DNA of 64,000 nucleotides from an uncultured Candidatus Melainabacteria bacterium (GCA_934717745.1 CAKUZB010000007.1:26914-90913), one strand, 5' to 3'; positions 16,473-25,594 are shown, numbered from the stretch's first letter. Notes: generated by a model from the letters alone, not told the origin. Translations and numbers: made by a program.

Positions 16473-17630
16473 ATGTTTATTGATATCGACGTAGCACAAC
16501 AAAAAAAATATAATCAAAACGCATACGGCGATTATTTTGCATTCAAACGTTTTCCTGACACAGGAAAACTCATTGCAGTTCTATCTGACGGACTTGGAAG
16601 CGGTATAAAAGCAAACATTCTTGCTTGTATGACTGCAACAATGTTATTAAAATTTATTGAGGCAGGAACAGAAATTAAAAAAGCCTGTGAAACAATTATG
16701 AATTCGTTACCGGTCTGCCAAGTTAGAAAAATAAGTTATTCAACTTTTTCTGCTCTAGATTGCGACGAAGAAGGTAATGCTAAAATAGTAGAAGAAGGAA
16801 ATCCTCAGTTTTTATGGATAAGAAATGGTGAAATTCTTGAACCGGAGTTTAAAGTTTTAACCTCAAAAGAATTTCCAAGTCGCCACATGCATATTTACAA
16901 CATAAAGTTACAAGCAAATGACAGATTATTATTTTGTTCTGATGGTTTAACTCAGACTGCATTAGGAACAAAAAAATATCCATTAGGACTTCGTAGAGAA
17001 GGTTTAATTGAAATTGTAAAAAAAGAATTAGCAAGCAATTCGGAAATTTCAAGTCATAACTTAGCAACAAGAGTTGTGAAACAAGCAATTTTAACAGAAC
17101 CTGACAAACAACCAAAAGATGATATTTCTGCTGTATGCGTATATTATAGAGAGCCGAGAAATGCTGTTGTCTTTACAGGTCCACCATACAACCAAGACCA
17201 AGACAAATTTTATGCCAAAGCCTTAATGGAATTTGATGGCAAAAAGGCAATAGCCGGCGGTACTACAGCAAACTTAGTTTCAAGAGAATTAAATATTCCG
17301 ATTACAACAAAACTTGATACAAATGTCGGTAAATTACCGTCTATTTCATATATGAACGGTATAGATTTGGTTACAGAAGGAATTTTAACACTTACTAAGA
17401 CCTATGAATATCTTGAAAGTGGAGAAATTGAACACGATGCAGGAGGCGAACTTGTAAAATTCATGCTTGATACGGATTGCATTACGTTTATGGTTGGTGC
17501 AAAATTAAATCAGGCACATTATGATCCTAGTTTGCCAATTGAAATAGAAATTCGCAAAAATATAATAAAAAAAATGGCGGATATTCTACAAACAAAATAT
17601 TTTAAAAAAGTTACAATACAATACATGTGA
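16473..17630 (+). CDS. SpoIIE-type PP2C serine phosphatase
   Basis: 385 residues. The N-terminal ~200 form a PP2C/SpoIIE domain with metal-binding motifs LSDGLGSGIKAN, FCSDGLTQTALG and DDISAVCVYY. The C-terminal half (from RNAVVFTGPP, ~225) is a separate domain of unknown fold found with these hydrogenase clusters. The product is predicted to dephosphorylate a serine/threonine-phosphorylated partner in response to the adjacent hydrogen sensor. It begins one base after the sensor's stop, so the pair is tightly coupled. No anti-sigma partner is adjacent. Confidence 0.88.
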   Translation: MFIDIDVAQQKKYNQNAYGDYFAFKRFPDTGKLIAVLSDGLGSGIKANILACMTATMLLKFIEAGTEIKKACETIMNSLPVCQVRKISYSTFSALDCDEEGNAKIVEEGNPQFLWIRNGEILEPEFKVLTSKEFPSRHMHIYNIKLQANDRLLFCSDGLTQTALGTKKYPLGLRREGLIEIVKKELASNSEISSHNLATRVVKQAILTEPDKQPKDDISAVCVYYREPRNAVVFTGPPYNQDQDKFYAKALMEFDGKKAIAGGTTANLVSRELNIPITTKLDTNVGKLPSISYMNGIDLVTEGILTLTKTYEYLESGEIEHDAGGELVKFMLDTDCITFMVGAKLNQAHYDPSLPIEIEIRKNIIKKMADILQTKYFKKVTIQYM

Positions 17631-17637
17631 GGTCAAA

Positions 17638-17928
17638 ATGGAAAAAATTACCGTAAATTTATGTTTGGGAACAACTTGCTTTGTAATGGGTGGTGCAAAA
17701 TTACAAGAATTAGCAGAAACCTTACCGGCAAAATATGGCGATAAAATTGAAGTCGTTGGCAAAACGTGTTTAGACTTGTGTTCTAGCGGTTTTTCAAAAG
17801 CACCTTATGCAAAAGTTAATGATGAAATTATTGGTGAAGCAACTCCTGAAAAAATTATTTCAGCAATTGAAAACATTTTAAACCCTAAAGTAGAAGAAAA
17901 AGTTGAAAACGAAGATGAAGAAGAATAG
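17638..17928 (+). CDS. thioredoxin-like [2Fe-2S] ferredoxin (second copy)
   Basis: 96 residues, same fold family as the protein at 14513. LCLGTTC gives C-x4-C and GKTCLDLC gives C-x3-C, followed by an acidic Glu-rich tail. It probably feeds electrons to the hydrogenase encoded 20 nt downstream. A GAGGT site precedes the ATG. Two different 2Fe-2S shuttles in one operon suggest that the sensor and the hydrogenase have separate donors. Confidence 0.86.
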   Translation: MEKITVNLCLGTTCFVMGGAKLQELAETLPAKYGDKIEVVGKTCLDLCSSGFSKAPYAKVNDEIIGEATPEKIISAIENILNPKVEEKVENEDEEE

Positions 17929-17948
17929 TATATATAGTAGAGGTAGAG

Positions 17949-19409
17949 ATGAATAATAACAGTCAAGAAATTAAAATTAAAAAAGAAATCTTGGTCAGAA
18001 TTATTGAAGCATTTTATTCTGACGATTTTGAAGAAAACACAAGATTAATCCCTTATGACATGCGTCCAAAAGGTGCTGACGTACCTTACAGATGCTGTAT
18101 TCATAAAGAAAGAGCAATTATCAAAGATAGAGCAATTGCCGGATTAGGTTTTTCTATTGAAGATGATGATGAAAGAACAACGCTTTCAACTTACGCAAAA
18201 AAATCATTAGAAAGAACAGAATTAGATGGTAAAAACTTAACAGTACTGCAAGATGCTTGTAAAGGTTGTGTTCCTAGCCAAATCTATGTTACTGACCTAT
18301 GCCAAGGTTGTGTTGCAAGACCTTGTCAAAGTACATGTAAATTCGGTGCAATCACTGTTTCTGACGGTCGTTCAAAAATTGACCCAACAAAATGTAAAAA
18401 ATGCGGAATGTGTATGAATGCTTGCCCATACCATGCAATCGTAAAAATTACAGTTCCTTGTGAAAACGCTTGTCCAGTTGGTGCAATTGCAAAAGACGAA
18501 CAAGGTTTAGCAAGAATTGATTTTGAAAAATGTATTAGTTGCGGACGTTGTATTGCTGCTTGCCCATTTGGTGCAGTTCACGAAAAGAGCCAATTAATTG
18601 ACATATTAAAAGCAATTAAATCCGGTAAAAATGTTGTTGCAATGTTTGCACCGTCAATTGCCGGTCAATTCCCTGGAAATATTTACCAACTTAAAAATGC
18701 AATAAAACAATTAGGATTTAAAGAAGTCTTTGAGGTTGCTCAAGGTGCAGATATTACAACTAAAAATGAAGGTAAAGAGTTTGTTGAACGCATGGAAAGT
18801 GGTCAAAAATTCATGACAACTTCTTGCTGTGCAGGTTACAATCAACTTATCAAAAAACACTTGCCGGAAATTAAACCTTTCGTTTCAGATACAAAAACTC
18901 CGTTATACTACACCGCAGAAATTGTAAAACAAGAACAACCGGATGCTGTTACAGTATTCATAAGTCCTTGCGTTGCAAAAAGAGCAGAAGGTTTTGATGA
19001 TAAAAATGTTGATTATATAATGAGTTGTGAAGAATTAGGTGCTTTTTTCATTGCTAAAAAAGTAGAAATTCTTAATTGCGAAGAAGAAAAATATGACTAC
19101 GAAAGTTCAAAACAAGCAAGAAACTTCGGTGTTTCAGGCGGTGTTGCAGAGGCAGTTAAAAAAGTTCTAAAAGATGAAGATGCAGTAAAACCTTTTGTTA
19201 TAAATGGTTTGAATAAAGATTCTATTAAACAACTTAAAAAATTTGCAACATGTGGCGAATGCGAAAGCGGATGCAATTTGGTAGAAGTTATGTGTTGCGA
19301 AGGCGGTTGTATCGCAGGTAATGCAACTTTAAACAATCAAAGAGTTGCTAAAAAATTAATTAATGAATTGGTTACAACTAGCGAAGACATTACCAAAAAC
19401 GAAGAATAA
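17949..19409 (+). CDS. [FeFe]-hydrogenase, group B-like
   Basis: 486 residues. A Cys-rich N-terminus (Cys49-50; DACKGCVPS; LCQGCVARPCQSTC) leads to several [4Fe-4S] motifs (residues ~149-205) and the H-cluster domain. L1 is TTSCCAGYN (Cys293-294), L2 is ISPCVAKRAEG (Cys341), and L3 is EVMCCEGGCIAG (Cys449, 454). Unlike the sensor at 14750 it keeps both L1 cysteines, so it should be catalytically competent, making or consuming H2 with ferredoxin. Motif wording fits the monomeric group B enzymes of anaerobes. Maturases HydEFG are not in the window. A strong terminator follows. Confidence 0.9.
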   Translation: MNNNSQEIKIKKEILVRIIEAFYSDDFEENTRLIPYDMRPKGADVPYRCCIHKERAIIKDRAIAGLGFSIEDDDERTTLSTYAKKSLERTELDGKNLTVLQDACKGCVPSQIYVTDLCQGCVARPCQSTCKFGAITVSDGRSKIDPTKCKKCGMCMNACPYHAIVKITVPCENACPVGAIAKDEQGLARIDFEKCISCGRCIAACPFGAVHEKSQLIDILKAIKSGKNVVAMFAPSIAGQFPGNIYQLKNAIKQLGFKEVFEVAQGADITTKNEGKEFVERMESGQKFMTTSCCAGYNQLIKKHLPEIKPFVSDTKTPLYYTAEIVKQEQPDAVTVFISPCVAKRAEGFDDKNVDYIMSCEELGAFFIAKKVEILNCEEEKYDYESSKQARNFGVSGGVAEAVKKVLKDEDAVKPFVINGLNKDSIKQLKKFATCGECESGCNLVEVMCCEGGCIAGNATLNNQRVAKKLINELVTTSEDITKNEE

Positions 19410-19428
19410 TAATTAAAAGATAAGGTAC

Positions 19429-19464
19429 GGCGGGCTGAAATTTTATTTCAGCCCGCCATTTTTT
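19429..19464 (+). terminator. terminator of the rex-hydrogenase operon
   Basis: A perfect 12-bp GC-rich stem (GGCGGGCTGAAA with TTTCAGCCCGCC), 5-nt loop, then T6. Confidence 0.95.
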
Positions 19465-19503
19465 ATTATCCTTGTAACATTATGTTAATTTTTAAGTGTA
19501 AAT

Positions 19504-19542
19504 TTGACAATAAATGTATTTTAGAGTTATTATATTACTATG
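19504..19542 (+). promoter_or_regulatory. promoter placing +1 at the start codon
   Basis: TTGACA (19504-19509), 18 nt, TATTAT (19528-19533), 6 nt, ATG (19540). The best example of the leaderless promoters in this window; no Shine-Dalgarno sequence is present. Confidence 0.7.
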
Positions 19543-21123
19543 AACATAACAGTTAATAAAAACTTTTTACCCCAAAAGTTTTTTACCCCGATGAAAAAAA
19601 CAAATAACCCACAAGAAAGCATAGTTCAAGAACCTAGACCAAACTATGCAACTGTTCCTGTATCTTTTCGCTCTTATGTGAATTTTACAGGAAATGCTCC
19701 TCAAATTACGAAAGCGACAATTGTTACTTCTACTGCTGAAGATATTCCGTTAGAAAAAACAGAAAATGGCGGTTATATTGTCGAACCTGAAACTCATACA
19801 GAATTGATATATGGTAAAGATGCAACAAATTACTTAAGCAAAATTTCAAAATTTGAAAACGACACTCAAATTACTTTTCCCAAAAAAGCAAAAGGAAAAT
19901 TGACCATTGATGGAAAGGTTATAAAAATAAAAGAAAATTCTACAGTAATTTTAAATAAAGGCACAGAGGCAAATGTTACTGTTGATAAAGGTTATCCGCA
20001 AATAATAATGTCAAGAGATAATTATCCTTGGTACAATAAATATTCAAATAAACAAGAACAGACTCCTGCATTAAGAGATAAATTTAAAGAACTTATTTAT
20101 AGAAATTCTCACACTTATAATGGAGAATTTAAGCCTTGTTTATTCACAAAAGACGATAATAAAAACAATGAATTAGCGACAAAATTAAAAGATGCAGGCG
20201 AAATTTCTGAACAAAGAAGCGGTTATGTTAAATTTGAGCATTACCCTACTTGGGATTACAAAAAAGAAACTTTAACTAAAAAAGGTTTTTCAGACGAAGA
20301 ATTAAACATTATCGAACCTGTATATAAACAAGTTCGTCAAACCAAATTAGATACAAAACTTGCGTTGAGAAGTCATAAAAATGGTTTGAGCGATGAAACA
20401 ATTGCGAAATTGAAAGAAAATGGAGTTTTATTTGATACAAAAAAACATACAGAAAGAATTTACTGGAAAAAATGTTTTGAAAGCGAAGACCATTTAAGAG
20501 ATACTTTAAATAAGAAAGAAATTACAGGTAAGGAACAAGATTCTGTAGTTAGAGCGTGGAACACCGATAACAGAATAGGTTTTGATATTACCGGATTGAA
20601 ATTCATAAACGATAATGCGGCAGTTTATTGCTTAGACGATAAGGTTAATAACTGGTCAATGGAAAAAAGTTGTTGGTTAACAAACTCAACAGCATTGGCT
20701 TCAAAAAGAGAAGCACCGACTGTTGGGACTTCAATTGTGCAAGCAGATAGAAAAGACCCGACTCCGATGTGGAAATTACGTAGCGGAGAACATCTTCATA
20801 TTCACCCAAAAAGTGAAGACCGCTCACAAACAGAATTATATATGATTACAAGTGGAACAGCAGCCTTGACAGTTGTACGTGATGGAGTTCCAAAAATAAA
20901 AATTTTAAAAGAGGGTGAATTAGCAGTAATTCCCCCCAATACTCCTCATTGCGTAAACTCAGTTATGGGTGAATATGAACAAGTTGTATCGCAAATTCCA
21001 TCTGCGTTCCAATATGGATTGTCATTCAAACAAAACTTGGATATGCCATACGGATATACAGAAGATCAAATGGAAGAAGAAGCAAAAGAAGAACTTTTGC
21101 AAGCAAAAAGTGATAAAAACTAA
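19540..21123 (+). CDS. SFR-tagged protein with C-terminal cupin
   Basis: 527 residues. The N-terminus is a low-complexity leader with VPVSFRSYVNFTGN at ~39-52, related to the SFRG tag at 7361 and 8028. Residues ~60-160 look like a small beta-rich region, 160-410 are unassigned and charged, and ~410-500 form a cupin: HLHIHPKSEDRSQTELY gives the His/Glu metal set and IPPNTPHCVNS the second motif. Cupins bind metals and small sugars or acids; the substrate is unknown. The mRNA is probably leaderless. The N-terminal leader implies a shared localisation with other tagged proteins (inference). Confidence 0.72.
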   Translation: MNITVNKNFLPQKFFTPMKKTNNPQESIVQEPRPNYATVPVSFRSYVNFTGNAPQITKATIVTSTAEDIPLEKTENGGYIVEPETHTELIYGKDATNYLSKISKFENDTQITFPKKAKGKLTIDGKVIKIKENSTVILNKGTEANVTVDKGYPQIIMSRDNYPWYNKYSNKQEQTPALRDKFKELIYRNSHTYNGEFKPCLFTKDDNKNNELATKLKDAGEISEQRSGYVKFEHYPTWDYKKETLTKKGFSDEELNIIEPVYKQVRQTKLDTKLALRSHKNGLSDETIAKLKENGVLFDTKKHTERIYWKKCFESEDHLRDTLNKKEITGKEQDSVVRAWNTDNRIGFDITGLKFINDNAAVYCLDDKVNNWSMEKSCWLTNSTALASKREAPTVGTSIVQADRKDPTPMWKLRSGEHLHIHPKSEDRSQTELYMITSGTAALTVVRDGVPKIKILKEGELAVIPPNTPHCVNSVMGEYEQVVSQIPSAFQYGLSFKQNLDMPYGYTEDQMEEEAKEELLQAKSDKN

Positions 21124-21332
21124 TTTTTTGTTTTATATAATTAGGTTTTAAAAATTTTATAACATTTAATTAACATGCTTGTTTAGATATTTTTTTAATT
21201 GCCAGAGCAACTGTATTTTGATTTTTGTGATTGTTCTTTAAGTTTTGTGTAAAATCCTTGCCCCTGTTATGTTTATTAAAATAAATCTCGCAATGGGGAA
21301 TTTTTTCTGCTAATGATCTTCACCTTAATTAT

Positions 21333-21550
21333 AATTTCGAGTTTTGACTATGTGATTACATCACTTCATCAAAATCTCTCCAGCCTCTGCTCGCTCACGC
21401 TCGAACCTAAAACAAGGCTTTGCCTTGTGGTTCTCACCCCTTTTATGAAATCTCGTCATACCGCATTTGTTGCGGTATCTTTTGATTTATTTCACATAAA
21501 AAAGACCTCTAGAGAGGTCTTATTATTTTATATTTGGGCCCGGAGGGGTT
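21333..21550. repeat. tandem repeat copy A, ending in a tRNA 3' fragment
   Basis: A 218-bp copy, highly similar to 21576-21792. It contains several small hairpins (GTGATTACATCAC, AAGGCTTTGCCTT, ATACCGC..GCGGTAT, AAGACCTCTAGAGAGGTCTT) and ends with the last ~15 nt of a tRNA (gggcccggaggggtt). Protein-coding frames crossing it are not convincing. The 209 bp before it (21124-21332) show nothing I can name. Confidence 0.85.
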
Positions 21551-21575
21551 ATCTTGTTCGCTCGCTTTAAACGGC

Positions 21576-21848
<273 letters not shown>

Positions 21849-21898
21849 TTGCTCTTCGCATGGTTGTATATCTAATTTAACATTAATATCTTCTAAAA

Positions 21899-22837
21899 TC
21901 AAGTACCCTCATAATTACTTAATGCTTTATCTAGCAGATTAATCATAAATCTTCTATCCATTTTTGAGGTCATAACTTCACATTTGTCGGCATATCTCAT
22001 TAGTCGCAAAAATAATTTGTTTTTTGGTTCTTTTTTATTTGAAATCATCAAACTTCCATCAGAATCTGTTCCGATAATTTGCTCATCGTATCTTAATGTA
22101 TAATTTATTGCCAATCTGTCTTTTACTTTGAATACTGTTGTTCCTGAGAAAAATCTTCCTGAACATTTTAAAGGAGTTTGTTTTATTTCTACAATTTGTT
22201 TTGAATTTAACTCAAAAAACGTATTTGTTTTTGTACAATATAAGCATAACAAAACTTGTTTATCTTCAAATTTAGTTTCTAATGGCTCAAATATAGAATT
22301 TTCAATCTCGCCATCAATATTGTAATAATAAATTTGTAATCTGATTTTATTCTTACAATATTCCTCAAACTCTTGTAACGTTTTTGCTTGTTCTTCTGTA
22401 GGCAAAGTTATTTTTAAGGTTTGTTTTACAATTTTTTTCTTCTCCTCAAATTTTTCAAAATCCAAAGAGTAACGCATTTTTAATTGATAGAAAAATTCTG
22501 TAATTTTTTCTGATAAATCTTTTTCCGGAATAGTATCCAATACGTTGTTTAAAATCGCTAACGCTTCAATATTATCCTCTGAAAAATTTATCTTAAACGG
22601 CAAATTCTTAACTTCGTATTTACACTTTTTTCTTACTAAATTAATCCCAGCAAATTTTAATGTCGACAAATATTTATAAACCACCGCTTTTGAATAACCT
22701 TTTGGGTCATCAGGGTCCAAGGATTCAAGATGTTTTACAATATCAGGCACTGTTGCAGGGTGTTTAACCAAAAATTTTAAAGTTTCAAAAACTCTGTATG
22801 CAGCAACAGTAGTATTTTCTAACGTAAATTTATTCAT
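21899..22837 (-). CDS. WYL-domain transcriptional regulator (second of pair)
   Basis: 312 residues. The N-terminal winged helix (~residues 10-75: VFETLKFLVKHPATVPDIV..VVYKYLSTLKFAGINLVRK) is followed by a linker and a WYL-like ligand-binding domain (~165-235: LQIYYYN..IFEPLETKF..VLLCLYCTKTN) with a degenerate W-Y-L core. Such proteins often sense nucleic acids or stress ligands. It overlaps the upstream regulator by 8 nt, so the two are co-translated and may act as a heterodimer, as PafB/PafC do in actinobacteria (family knowledge, not shown here). Confidence 0.78.
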   Translation of the reverse strand: MNKFTLENTTVAAYRVFETLKFLVKHPATVPDIVKHLESLDPDDPKGYSKAVVYKYLSTLKFAGINLVRKKCKYEVKNLPFKINFSEDNIEALAILNNVLDTIPEKDLSEKITEFFYQLKMRYSLDFEKFEEKKKIVKQTLKITLPTEEQAKTLQEFEEYCKNKIRLQIYYYNIDGEIENSIFEPLETKFEDKQVLLCLYCTKTNTFFELNSKQIVEIKQTPLKCSGRFFSGTTVFKVKDRLAINYTLRYDEQIIGTDSDGSLMISNKKEPKNKLFLRLMRYADKCEVMTSKMDRRFMINLLDKALSNYEGT

Positions 22838-23774
22838 TTATATACACCTCACGCATATCTTTGAGTTTTTTGATAATTTCTTCTCTGATTTCTGTTGGCG
22901 AAATAACTACGCAATTCGGACCATAAGATAATATTTTTTGAATTAATTTAAACTTGTTATCAGTCGAAAATTCTACAGTCAAAACATCTTTTGTTGATTT
23001 AATAATCTTTTCGTCTTCTTTTTCTTCAAAATTAATTCTAGCATTATTTCTTAATTCATAAGTAACCTTGAAGGTTGCATTTTCAATTTCTTCTTTTCTC
23101 AAGAAAAACGTAATTGGCGACGCAATTTTAGACACCAATAAAAATGAATTATTTTGATGAGTAATGCTATATCCGTCAATATATAACTTTTTATTTCTAA
23201 ATTCAAAATCTTCAACAATGAATTCAATATTAGATTTTCCTTTCGGAGATTTGTATTCAAACTGAATTTTTCCTTGAGTTTTTTGAGCATTTAATAAATT
23301 TCTTAAAGTATCTTTTTTAATATTTTTAATCAAAGAAATACCTTTTAAAAATTCCGAAGTTTCTTCATTATCTGTATACTTCGCCAATTCATTAAATAAG
23401 TTTTCAATTAAAACTAAATCTCTAAGTTTTAAATCCTTATAGGTTCTGTTATAAATTTTTGCAAGATTTTTTGCAAAATCCATATCAATGTTCAATTCAA
23501 ACGGATGAGAAATAAGATTATATTTGTAATCATTATGTTTGTCGGCTCTTGAAATCATGCAACCGGCAAGTCTTAAAGCATTCATATCATTTCTCAATGT
23601 GTCAGATGAAAACAAGTCTTTTGGATAATTATTTTTTACAAAATAATCGTTAATTTCCTCTGCTGTTTTTGGAGATTCTACAAGTAAAGAAAAAATAACC
23701 AATAATCTAACACCTGTTAAGTTAATTAATAAAGGTTTTATATCTTCTAATTTAAATGAATTTAACACTGCCAT
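22830..23774 (-). CDS. WYL-domain transcriptional regulator (first of pair)
   Basis: About 314 residues with the same plan as its neighbour: an N-terminal helix-turn-helix (~20-75, SLLVESPKTAEEINDYF..DTLRNDMNALRLAGCMI) and a WYL-type segment (IQFEYKSPKGKSNIEFIVEDFEFRN, ~170-215). I start at the ATG at 23774. A TTG two codons earlier is less likely, because a TATAAT box lies 5 nt before the ATG, consistent with a leaderless mRNA. The gene is divergent from spmA, whose -10 is also right at its start; the 97-bp gap holds both promoters. Confidence 0.78.
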   Translation of the reverse strand: MAVLNSFKLEDIKPLLINLTGVRLLVIFSLLVESPKTAEEINDYFVKNNYPKDLFSSDTLRNDMNALRLAGCMISRADKHNDYKYNLISHPFELNIDMDFAKNLAKIYNRTYKDLKLRDLVLIENLFNELAKYTDNEETSEFLKGISLIKNIKKDTLRNLLNAQKTQGKIQFEYKSPKGKSNIEFIVEDFEFRNKKLYIDGYSITHQNNSFLLVSKIASPITFFLRKEEIENATFKVTYELRNNARINFEEKEDEKIIKSTKDVLTVEFSTDNKFKLIQKILSYGPNCVVISPTEIREEIIKKLKDMREVYINE

Positions 23775-23859
23775 AATCAATTATAGTATAACAATTTTTT
23801 GTATTTATTCAATAAATTTACATTTCATTAAATTTTTCATATTTTTAATTTGAATGATT

Positions 23860-23874
23860 TATAATAGACTTATG
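23860..23874 (+). promoter_or_regulatory. -10 element of spmA, leaderless start
   Basis: A perfect TATAAT (23860-23865), then 6 nt, then ATG (23872). The -35 is weak, and no Shine-Dalgarno sequence is seen. Confidence 0.55.
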
Positions 23875-24453
23875 AATTATATATTTTACTTTTTAATAGT
23901 ATTATCCATAATATTTGGGACAATAAACGGCAAACTTCAGGACGTAGTTAATGCAATTCTTACAGGTGCTGATTTGTCAGTCAAAGTCGCTTTTTCTTTA
24001 ATAGGAATTATGGCTTTTTGGCTTGGAATTATGAGAATTGCTGAAAAATCCGGAATTGTTGATTTTATAACAAAATTGATTAAACCTATTGCAAAGTGGC
24101 TATTCAATGATGTTCCAGCCGATAACAAAGCCATTGGCGATATTGCAATGAGTTTTTCTGCAAACGCACTTGGACTTACTAACGCAGCAACTCCAATAGG
24201 TTTAAAAGCAATGCAAGAATTACAAGATATTAATAAAGATAAGGATTCTGCATCTAATGCAATGTGCATGTTTTTGGCAATGAATACCGCAGGATTTCAA
24301 ATTATTCCAACAACAGTAATTGCAATTTTGGTTAGCATTGGTTACAAAAATCCAACTGAAATTATTGCACCTACGTTAATTGTTACCGGAACTGCTTTTA
24401 TTTCCGCAATTTTTGTTGCAAAAATATTCCAAAGATTTTGGAGGGCTCAATAA
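23872..24453 (+). CDS. spmA: SpmA-like nucleoside-recognition membrane protein
   Basis: 193 residues with several hydrophobic helices and the Gate/nucleoside-recognition pattern (FSLIGIMAFWLGIMRIAEKSG, ANALGLTNAATPIGLKAMQEL, MFLAMNTAGFQIIPTTVIAI). Named for spore maturation in Bacillus but widespread in non-spore-formers; the transported substrate is unknown. The ATG at 23872 is preferred over one at 23854, which lies upstream of the TATAAT. It is coupled to spmB by a one-base overlap. Confidence 0.85.
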   Translation: MNYIFYFLIVLSIIFGTINGKLQDVVNAILTGADLSVKVAFSLIGIMAFWLGIMRIAEKSGIVDFITKLIKPIAKWLFNDVPADNKAIGDIAMSFSANALGLTNAATPIGLKAMQELQDINKDKDSASNAMCMFLAMNTAGFQIIPTTVIAILVSIGYKNPTEIIAPTLIVTGTAFISAIFVAKIFQRFWRAQ

Positions 24454-24992
24454 TGACTTTCCAAACAGTTATGAATACGATTTCGTTATGGATTTTGCCG
24501 GTAATTTTAATAACTATATTAACAGTTGCAATGTTTAAAAAAGTCCCTGTTTATGAAGCCTTCACTGATGGGGCAAAGGACGGATTTAAAGTTGCAGTTG
24601 GTATAATTCCATACCTTGTTGCAATTATGGTTGCCATATCAATGCTAAGAGCATCAGGATTTATTGATTCGTGTGCAACGTTGCTAAACGGAATACTTGC
24701 AAAAATTTCCGTACCTGTAGATGTTTTACCGATTATGATTGTACGTTCACTTTCAGGTTCTGCTGCGTTGGGAATTTTCTCTGATATTGCAAATCATTTT
24801 CCGGCAGATAGTTATGTCGTAAAACTTTCAGCCATTATTGTTGGAAGTTCAGAAACTACTTTTTATGTCTTAGCCGTATATTTTGGTTCTGTCGGTATTT
24901 CAAAAGTAAGATATGCCTTAGCAACCGGAATTATCGCAGATATTATTGGTATACTGGTAGCAATCTTGGTTGCTCATCAATTTTTCTTGTAG
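24453..24992 (+). CDS. spmB: SpmB-like membrane protein
   Basis: 179 residues, partner of SpmA. Four or so hydrophobic helices carry conserved SpmB motifs: EAFTDGAKDGFKVAVGIIPYLVAI, PIMIVRSLSGSAALGIF and VGSSETTFYVLAVYFGSVG. The ATG overlaps the spmA stop by one base and has GGAGG 8 nt upstream. The last 50 nt overlap the 3' end of the convergent zinc-ribbon gene, an unusually long convergent overlap. Confidence 0.86.
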   Translation: MTFQTVMNTISLWILPVILITILTVAMFKKVPVYEAFTDGAKDGFKVAVGIIPYLVAIMVAISMLRASGFIDSCATLLNGILAKISVPVDVLPIMIVRSLSGSAALGIFSDIANHFPADSYVVKLSAIIVGSSETTFYVLAVYFGSVGISKVRYALATGIIADIIGILVAILVAHQFFL

Positions 24993-25341
24993 CATCAACC
25001 CAACATTGAGTTATACGACGTTTTGTTTCATCGGCAGGCTTTGTTTCTTTTCTAACTAATACTGCGTAATTAATATTGATAAAATCAATTGTATCTAATT
25101 TTTCTAAAACATATTCTTCGCTTCCGCAATTATGACAAAAGTTACCAACAGGAACTACTTTTCCGTTTTTTATAACTGCTTTGTGCTTAATTCCGCAACA
25201 GGCACATTTTACAATGTACCATTGGTTTTCAATTAAAGCACCACAATCCGGACAATAAGCAAAATTTTTATTTAAACTTACGTGTTTGTGAGTACATTTT
25301 TGGTTTGAAGAAAATAATTCGCTAAGTAGTTCTAAAATCAT
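24943..25341 (-). CDS. zinc-ribbon protein of unknown function
   Basis: 132 residues with three Cys pairs that look like zinc knuckles: AYCPDCGAL, VKCACCGIKH and NFCHNCGSEE, plus a CTHKH at the start. The C-terminal ~45 residues are charged and unstructured-looking. I do not recognise the family; nucleic-acid or protein binding is plausible. GAGGT lies 4 nt before the ATG. It overlaps spmB tail-to-tail by 50 nt, so simultaneous transcription would create antisense pairing. Confidence 0.68.
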   Translation of the reverse strand: MILELLSELFSSNQKCTHKHVSLNKNFAYCPDCGALIENQWYIVKCACCGIKHKAVIKNGKVVPVGNFCHNCGSEEYVLEKLDTIDFININYAVLVRKETKPADETKRRITQCWVDATRKIDEQPRLLPVYQ

Positions 25342-25484
25342 AATTACCTCGATTGCATTTTGTAGAAATTAAATAAATAGATGTAGATGTTATTTATTTA
25401 AGAATGCTTTTTGAAAAATCAAATTTTATGTTTAAAAAGTTTACAAACTTAACAATATAAAAACTTACCAATTTTCTCTTTGTT

Positions 25485-25555
25485 AACAAATGTAACGATT
25501 TGTACAAACCCTGCAATTGTCATGTTTTTCATGTTTTTATATAGATGTAAGTGAA
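25485..25555 (+). promoter_or_regulatory. upstream element shared with the gene at 7361
   Basis: AACAAATGTAAC (25485-25496) and TTTATATAGATGTAAGTGAA (25536-25555) match the arrangement before 7361 with nearly the same spacing. The 253-bp gap contains no other feature I can support. Confidence 0.45.
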
Positions 25556-25594
25556 AAATAAATCAAACACACGAGTTTAGTTTGGAGTGATATT

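Noticed and set aside
21313..21570. An 85-residue frame in the repeat region
   Set aside because: It lies in the structured tandem repeat and is broken in the second copy; no ribosome site.
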